A stretch of 64,000 nucleotides of DNA from Candidatus Aenigmatarchaeota archaeon (GTDB lineage Archaea > Aenigmatarchaeota > Aenigmatarchaeia > CG10238-14 > SCSR01), in contig JACPAE010000002.1 in NCBI GenBank assembly GCA_016181005.1, positions 151,424 through 215,423 of the forward strand, read 5' to 3'. Positions 57,128-64,000 of the stretch are shown here, one piece after another. The notes under the pieces are model-generated. The model ran no database searches and was not told the origin of the DNA. It worked only from the letters and a program-made list of their open reading frames with translations. How positions within the stretch are numbered: position 1 is the first letter of the stretch; each line of letters begins with the position of its first letter. Made by a program: the position numbers and the translations under genes.

Positions 57128-58081
57128 TTAATTAACTTTATTTGTAGGTTCTCCTTTCAGGAAGTTTTCAATATTCCCAACAAAAATTTCCTGCTTTAAT
57201 GCAGTAGCTTCTACAGTCTGGTATCCAATTGGCGGGTAAGGTATGAAGTCTTTATATTGCGAAAGTTGCTTTATTTGTTCTGGTGTCATTTCATCTGTAT
57301 GATCCGCTATGTAAATTAAATCTCCTTTCGCCAAACGTTTCTCCAAAGCGTTAAAATCAACTAACTCGTTAGGAGATAAATTGAGCAAAATTGCACCAGA
57401 TTTCATTTTATTGATAAATGTTTCATTCATAAATCCTTCGGTATCTTTGTTAAGTGCAAGGTGCAATGAAACAAAGTCGCATTCAGAAATAATTTTTTCA
57501 ACTTCTTGGTATATTACGCCTTTAGCTTCAAGTTCAGGTTTTTTGTTTATGGACCAATAAAATACCTCTGCACCTAAGGCTAGAGAAATTTCGGCAACTC
57601 TAGATCCTATCCTTCCTGTACCTATTATGCCAAGCTTCTTTGCTTTAATCTCATAAACGGGAACTCTTGGCACATCGGAATAATTACCTTTTCTTGCAAG
57701 TTGCTTTGCGTACTCTATATCTCTAGTATACTCCAATAGTATTGCAATTGCTAATTCAGCAACAGACTCGGTGGCATATCCTGGTATATTACAAACAGTG
57801 ATATCTTTTGTCGCGGCATATTCATGGTCAACTACACCAAACCCTGTAGCAAGAACTCCTATGAACTTTAGGCTAGGTGCAACATCGATAAGTTCTTTGT
57901 TCACCTTAAATACAAAAGGGTTTATTAGCAAACAGTCAGCGTTAGATATTTGGATTTTTATTTCAGGACTATCTTGTGAGAGCATAACTCGTTGTTCTGT
58001 TAATTTATCAAGTCTTTCCCAGTATTTTGGTTCTAGTTTGTTTTCTGCAATTCCGATAGATAAAATTTTTTGGAATTTCAT
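57128..58081 (-). CDS. D-2-hydroxyacid dehydrogenase-like protein, catalytic residues altered
   Basis: A 317-residue protein of the D-isomer-specific 2-hydroxyacid dehydrogenase family. NAD site GIIGTGRIGSRVA near residue 150 is intact. The catalytic Arg motif, usually NxxRGxxVDExAL, reads NLSPNELVDFNAL, so Arg and Gly are replaced; the C-terminal His motif (PHIxGxT) reads PPIGYQT, so the His is also lost. The protein may bind NAD and substrate but should not act by the usual mechanism. It might be a sensor or a corepressor-like relative. Confidence 0.8.
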   Translation of the reverse strand: MKFQKILSIGIAENKLEPKYWERLDKLTEQRVMLSQDSPEIKIQISNADCLLINPFVFKVNKELIDVAPSLKFIGVLATGFGVVDHEYAATKDITVCNIPGYATESVAELAIAILLEYTRDIEYAKQLARKGNYSDVPRVPVYEIKAKKLGIIGTGRIGSRVAEISLALGAEVFYWSINKKPELEAKGVIYQEVEKIISECDFVSLHLALNKDTEGFMNETFINKMKSGAILLNLSPNELVDFNALEKRLAKGDLIYIADHTDEMTPEQIKQLSQYKDFIPYPPIGYQTVEATALKQEIFVGNIENFLKGEPTNKVN

Positions 58082-58172
58082 AGTCTAGATTAAGTTATTG
58101 TAGTTTTTAAAATTATCAGCTCTAATTAACTTTTCATTCAACTTCATCAGACCTCATCTGTCTCTTAATGGA

Positions 58173-58493
58173 ATGACTCCTGCAGAGGCTTCCAGAATTA
58201 ACATTCATTTGAATGGCGGTAATAGGTGGCTAGAACTGGTAAAGATAGCAATGGAGTCAAAGCTCGATGGTAACCAAAACAATGGACATACAACTACATC
58301 AGAACCTGAGAAGGATGTAATCTACAAAGTAAGGATATTTGACGAACATGGAAATGAGTTCATAGATCCGAAAAGAGAGCTTGGTATGAGAACTAACTTT
58401 GAGTTTAGAGAAAAGGCTGAGAAATGGGTGGAATTTTATAAGCTATTCCATTCAAAATACAAATTTGTTATCGAAAGAACAATTACATTGTAA
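58173..58493 (+). CDS. small protein of unknown function
   Basis: A 106-residue protein: N-terminal helical part with SRINIHLNGGNRWLELVKIAMES, then a disordered TTTSEPE linker and a beta-rich C-terminal part (VIYKVRIFDEHGNEFIDPKRELG). The stop codon lies within the operator-like repeats of the next gene. Unrecognised. Confidence 0.5.
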   Translation: MTPAEASRINIHLNGGNRWLELVKIAMESKLDGNQNNGHTTTSEPEKDVIYKVRIFDEHGNEFIDPKRELGMRTNFEFREKAEKWVEFYKLFHSKYKFVIERTITL

Positions 58494-58546
58494 TACAATA
58501 CACTACAATTCATCGAATATTTAAATACTTTGTAATACATTGTAGT
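58487..58546 (+). promoter_or_regulatory. operator-like repeats around the TATA box of the RHH-ATPase pair
   Basis: Related half-sites ATTGTAAT, CTACAAT, TTGTAAT and ATTGTAGT flank the TATA box atatttaaatac (58518-58529). Palindromic repeats on both sides of a promoter directly upstream of a ribbon-helix-helix gene are the normal pattern of autoregulation. Confidence 0.65.
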
Positions 58547-58549
58547 CGT

Positions 58550-58822
58550 ATGAAGAAAGAAAAAGTAATCTCAATTCGGTTGAATGAGGAAGAATTAAGC
58601 AAGTTATCCGAAATATCTAAGAATGAAGGCGTTAAAAGAAGTAACATAATACAGCGAGCTTTGAAAAACTATATTCAAAGTTATGGAAAAAAACAACCCG
58701 AAACAGGAGAACTTTCTTTGAAAATGGAAGATTTGGAAAGAAAATTCAACAATCTGTTTAACAGAGTTAACATTCTTACTAACCAAATGGACCGTCTTGT
58801 TATAGAAAAGAAACAAAGGTAA
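58550..58822 (+). CDS. ribbon-helix-helix (CopG-like) regulator with coiled-coil tail
   Basis: A 90-residue protein. The ribbon KVISIRLNEEELSKLSEISKNEGVKRSNIIQRALKNYI (residues 4-42) is a typical ribbon-helix-helix DNA-binding domain; a helical C-terminal tail (LKMEDLERKFNNLFNRVNILTNQM) should form a coiled coil. It probably represses its own operon through the ATTGTA-type repeats upstream. The AAA ATPase follows after 5 bases. Confidence 0.85.
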   Translation: MKKEKVISIRLNEEELSKLSEISKNEGVKRSNIIQRALKNYIQSYGKKQPETGELSLKMEDLERKFNNLFNRVNILTNQMDRLVIEKKQR

Positions 58823-58827
58823 GATAG

Positions 58828-60492
58828 ATGGATACAAATGGTACAGAAAACCTTTTAGAAATTGTCAAAAGTCAGAACCCTTGGCATAATGTAGAAAATA
58901 AAGACTGGTTTTTGACGGACGGTTCATTAAGGGAAGTTATGGAAGCGGAAAGAAATGGCCTTTTTGAGCCTCCGAAAGTCCTTTTTTACTTAGAAAAAGC
59001 CTTTTTCGATCCACTGTTTTCAGACACGTCAAAATGGGGAGCCGTTATAATGCTGGGTCCTAGAAGAATAGGGAAAACTTCTACATTGAAGTATATTGTC
59101 AAAAGGTACATAGACGAGGGTATGGACAGAACTACATTCATTTACGTAACACTTGACCAAGACGAACTTTTAATAGAATTGGATAAAAAGAGAGTACTTC
59201 GCGAATTCCTTAGTACAGTTATTGACACATATAAAAAACCTAACAAACCGTTATTCATTATTCTTGATGAAGTTACCTTCTATCGTGGATGGGCTAGAGC
59301 TATTAAAAACCTTGTAGATTCAGGTAAGCTAGGACCAGGTATAGGATTAATTGCAACGGGAAGTTATTCTCTAGATCTAAGCAGTGCAAAAAGAGAACTT
59401 GCAGGCAGATTCGGACCTCTTGGTGAGAGATTAAAAGGAGAAGTTTACTTTTATCCAAGACGTTTTATAGAAGTAGCTGAATCGTTATTAGGCTCTGATT
59501 TTAGAAATTTCGTCAAAAATAATTTTGGATCTTTCGGAAAACGTGCAGGTTTAATAGAGTATCTTGCTGGTCATCAGAAGGAAGTTAATGCCAATAAATA
59601 TGGTTACCATAACATTCTACAGAGTTTATTCAGCAAGTACTACGATGATTTGCATAGTCTGTTTGAGAACATTTATCTTAAAACAGGTGGATACCCACGT
59701 GCAATATACGAGGCTGTAATTAATCAGAGAACGGGTCAAGTTAGTGTTTCCGATGCTAGATATCGAGACGACATTTTTACATTGTTTGTGACAGATTCTA
59801 AAAAATTCGATTTATCAGAAGAAACGTTAAAGAACATTCTATCAAAAATAAATTTACCTTCAATGCGAATATCTTCTGATTATTCAACTTTAAGCTCATT
59901 GAGAAAAGAAGAAACACAAAAATATATTGAATATTTGAAAACTTCAGGATTCACAAATTTTCTTCCCAACATAACTTCTTCAAATGAGATAGATACTAAA
60001 TCACTTTTAGTAACACCACGTGGCAATATTTTAAAGATGGTTATTAATGATCCTGCATCATTTCTATCGATTTATTTAGGTTCAAGAGGTGTAGAAACAT
60101 CTGTATTTAACCAAATAGAAAAGATTCTCGCAGATAAGTCCATAAAAGAGCATCTTTATGAAGCAATAATTCTTTCACATTTACAACATATACCACCAAT
60201 ACAAGTATCTGCGAAAAATATCGGTTACATTTTAGTAGAAGAGAAAAATAATGCAGAATTAGCTGATGGATTCTGCTGGTATATAAATTTTAAAAGTGAG
60301 TTAGTTTTGATAGCTGTCGAATCTAAGCATGCTGATAAACAAATTGATATTAAAAGTATAGAGGAGAAGGCACTAAGACTAAAAGAATTATTTGATGTTA
60401 ATAAATTAATTGTCGTGACAAACCTTAAACAATTAGAGATAAAAGAAAATTATGTGATTATGCCAATAGAAATTTTTCTTGCATTAATGTAG
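58828..60492 (+). CDS. AAA_14-type ATPase, archaeal ATPase family
   Basis: A 554-residue ATPase. Walker A GPRRIGKTST near residue 75, Walker B FIILDEVTF near residue 150, sensor GSYSLD near residue 186, followed by a helical domain and a C-terminal DUF4143-like part with nuclease-like residues (IAVESKH, KLIVVTN). This family is expanded in archaea and is often part of mobile or defence islands, in which it usually pairs with a small DNA-binding protein, as here. Confidence 0.8.
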   Translation: MDTNGTENLLEIVKSQNPWHNVENKDWFLTDGSLREVMEAERNGLFEPPKVLFYLEKAFFDPLFSDTSKWGAVIMLGPRRIGKTSTLKYIVKRYIDEGMDRTTFIYVTLDQDELLIELDKKRVLREFLSTVIDTYKKPNKPLFIILDEVTFYRGWARAIKNLVDSGKLGPGIGLIATGSYSLDLSSAKRELAGRFGPLGERLKGEVYFYPRRFIEVAESLLGSDFRNFVKNNFGSFGKRAGLIEYLAGHQKEVNANKYGYHNILQSLFSKYYDDLHSLFENIYLKTGGYPRAIYEAVINQRTGQVSVSDARYRDDIFTLFVTDSKKFDLSEETLKNILSKINLPSMRISSDYSTLSSLRKEETQKYIEYLKTSGFTNFLPNITSSNEIDTKSLLVTPRGNILKMVINDPASFLSIYLGSRGVETSVFNQIEKILADKSIKEHLYEAIILSHLQHIPPIQVSAKNIGYILVEEKNNAELADGFCWYINFKSELVLIAVESKHADKQIDIKSIEEKALRLKELFDVNKLIVVTNLKQLEIKENYVIMPIEIFLALM

Positions 60493-60501
60493 CTTAATTA
60501 T

Positions 60502-61425
60502 TTATGAGATAAATTTAACATCTGTTAATGTGCTGAACAATCTTTGGAGTGAGTTCAACCATTCTTTAACGTCTTCAGATGTAGTCCATTTATAAACAGT
60601 ATTTTGCAAGTCTTTCACTATTTTGTCTATTTCTTGCGGATTATTTTTTATGAAGTGATATAACTGCTTGTTATTTTTGAAATTGGTTTTCTTCCTCCAT
60701 ATATTCTCAGATTCTGAACTTCTGTTCAGATTTTCTTCATTGACGTTGGTTATATCACCAAAAGAACAAAGTTCGCATTCTAAAAGTATTCTCTTAAAAG
60801 TTTCTTCATTTACAGTAGTAATTATATCAGAACGGAAAATTTTTGATATATTGTTTTCGTTAGATACAAACGAGACATCTGGAGATAAATAAAATGGTAA
60901 AACCAAAAATCGATATTTGTTATTTATGATTTTTTCAAGTTTTCTTATTACTTCATTAGTTAAGTTGCTTCTGAATTTTACAAACGTTTTTCCACCAAAT
61001 ATATTCTTTTCTGATAATTTTTTATCAGCTATTTTTTCTTTCAATAGTATGTCATCAATATCTTGAATCTTTTCAGTCCTTTTTCTTAATAGAATTATGT
61101 AACCAATACTATCTCCAAATAGTCTTTTAACCTTACTTTTAAATCTCAACGTGTTGTGAAATAGATTAGATAATAATATCTCAATGTTCTTTGATTTTTC
61201 TATATTTTCACTCTTATTTTGTAACTCCTTGCTTAAAGAGTTAATCAATCCTAAATAACTTTCGTCTGATTGTTTCTGAACATATTTTTCAAAATGTTTT
61301 CTAAATAATTCAACTTTATCTGACTCTGGAGCAATTCGTAAATAAATATCAACAAATATTTTTAATATCTTTTTAAGAAGTTTTTCTGTAACCCATTCTA
61401 ATAACTTACTTGGAACAAATGACAT
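60502..61425 (-). CDS. AT-rich protein of unknown function
   Basis: A 307-residue protein with an N-terminal amphipathic helical region (KLLEWVTEKLLKKILKIFVDIYLRI) and a long Lys/Asn-rich helical body. No motif is visible. It converges on the ATPase gene with 9 bases between stops. Composition is like the ATPase and unlike the core genes, which fits joint acquisition. Confidence 0.5.
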   Translation of the reverse strand: MSFVPSKLLEWVTEKLLKKILKIFVDIYLRIAPESDKVELFRKHFEKYVQKQSDESYLGLINSLSKELQNKSENIEKSKNIEILLSNLFHNTLRFKSKVKRLFGDSIGYIILLRKRTEKIQDIDDILLKEKIADKKLSEKNIFGGKTFVKFRSNLTNEVIRKLEKIINNKYRFLVLPFYLSPDVSFVSNENNISKIFRSDIITTVNEETFKRILLECELCSFGDITNVNEENLNRSSESENIWRKKTNFKNNKQLYHFIKNNPQEIDKIVKDLQNTVYKWTTSEDVKEWLNSLQRLFSTLTDVKFIS

Positions 61426-61665
61426 TTATTATCATTTTAGTGTAGTGCGTTAAAACTTAAAAAGAAAATTTGTTCTAACCACCAAATTTTAGCAGATTTT
61501 TAATCTACTGCGAAAATAGAGTACGACCATCGGATCTTAACAAATATACTTGTACACTAAAGAACCATCAAAGATTTAACAGTGTCCCCCGCACCAAATC
61601 TTTAAATACTTTATGTTACATTAAATACTAAATTAGGATACAGTAAAACATAAAAGTGTGGGAAA
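61426..61665. other. AT-rich spacer at the end of the accessory region
   Basis: 240 bases without an ORF. It contains TATA-like ctttaaatac (61609) before the 61666 gene and the second CCCCCGCACC (61586-61595). Confidence 0.4.

Positions 61666-64000
<2,335 letters not shown>

Overview
This 64 kb window is archaeal. It carries an archaeal histone, transcription factor B, aIF5A with a hypusination lysine, RNA polymerase subunits RpoK and RpoN inside an rpl18e-rpl13-rps9 cluster, a Nob1-type PIN protein, Dph6, a CDC48 ATPase and TATA boxes about 25 bases before leaderless starts. Very short gene spacing, many small membrane proteins, split genes and several large proteins that I do not recognise point to a reduced archaeon, probably of DPANN type. 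I cannot fix the phylum from sequence alone. All calls are from reading; no search was run.

Layout. 1-11.6 kb: CTP synthase (partial), a YchF GTPase operon headed by two paralogous unknown proteins, and a co-directional block of two large unknown proteins, two tandem nucleotidyltransferases and a TIM-barrel protein, then a cobalamin adenosyltransferase. 11.6-14.5 kb: information-processing genes (TFB, Nob1-like, histone, aIF5A). 14.6-24.5 kb: 23S and 16S rRNA genes, both on the minus strand, with separate promoters and separated by a tRNA-Ala and protein genes. 24.6-34.5 kb: two tRNAs, a fused adenylate kinase/nucleoside diphosphate kinase, ArgS, and a four-gene operon glmS / HAD-YvcK / glmU-like / lpdA. 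34.7-42.7 kb: an HTH regulator, a PGF-pre-PGF-type surface protein and a surface protein of about 1560 residues. 42.8-54.7 kb: ribosomal/RNA polymerase cluster, two tRNAs, Dph6, YjbQ, a split Hef helicase/nuclease, a DUF460-like protein, an archaeosortase-like protein, a coiled-coil protein and topoisomerase I. 55-61.6 kb: an AT-rich accessory region (YidD-like protein, HEPN-like protein, ribbon-helix-helix regulator plus AAA ATPase). 61.7-64 kb: CDC48, cut by the window edge.

The most striking feature is the rRNA region. Compared with the archaeal consensus as I know it, the 16S gene (about 2.7 kb) is interrupted by nine insertions and the 23S gene (about 4.7 kb) by at least six. Many sit in the most conserved functional sites: the 530 loop, 907-926, 1391, 1513, the 23S 1935 region, helix 89 and the sarcin-ricin loop. 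Most have self-complementary ends, as expected for archaeal bulge-helix-bulge introns. Two carry LAGLIDADG endonucleases and two carry small unrelated ORFs with their own TATA boxes. The tRNA genes follow the same trend: tRNA-Met, and probably tRNA-Gly, have two introns each, and tRNA-Ala has a 13-base intron. Several insertions break the binding sites of standard 16S survey primers, so this organism would be missed by PCR surveys.

The glm operon places a YvcK/GlmR-like protein, which stimulates GlmS in Bacillus, beside GlmS and a GlmU-like enzyme. This suggests a UDP-GlcNAc supply module that could feed the sequon-rich surface proteins further along.
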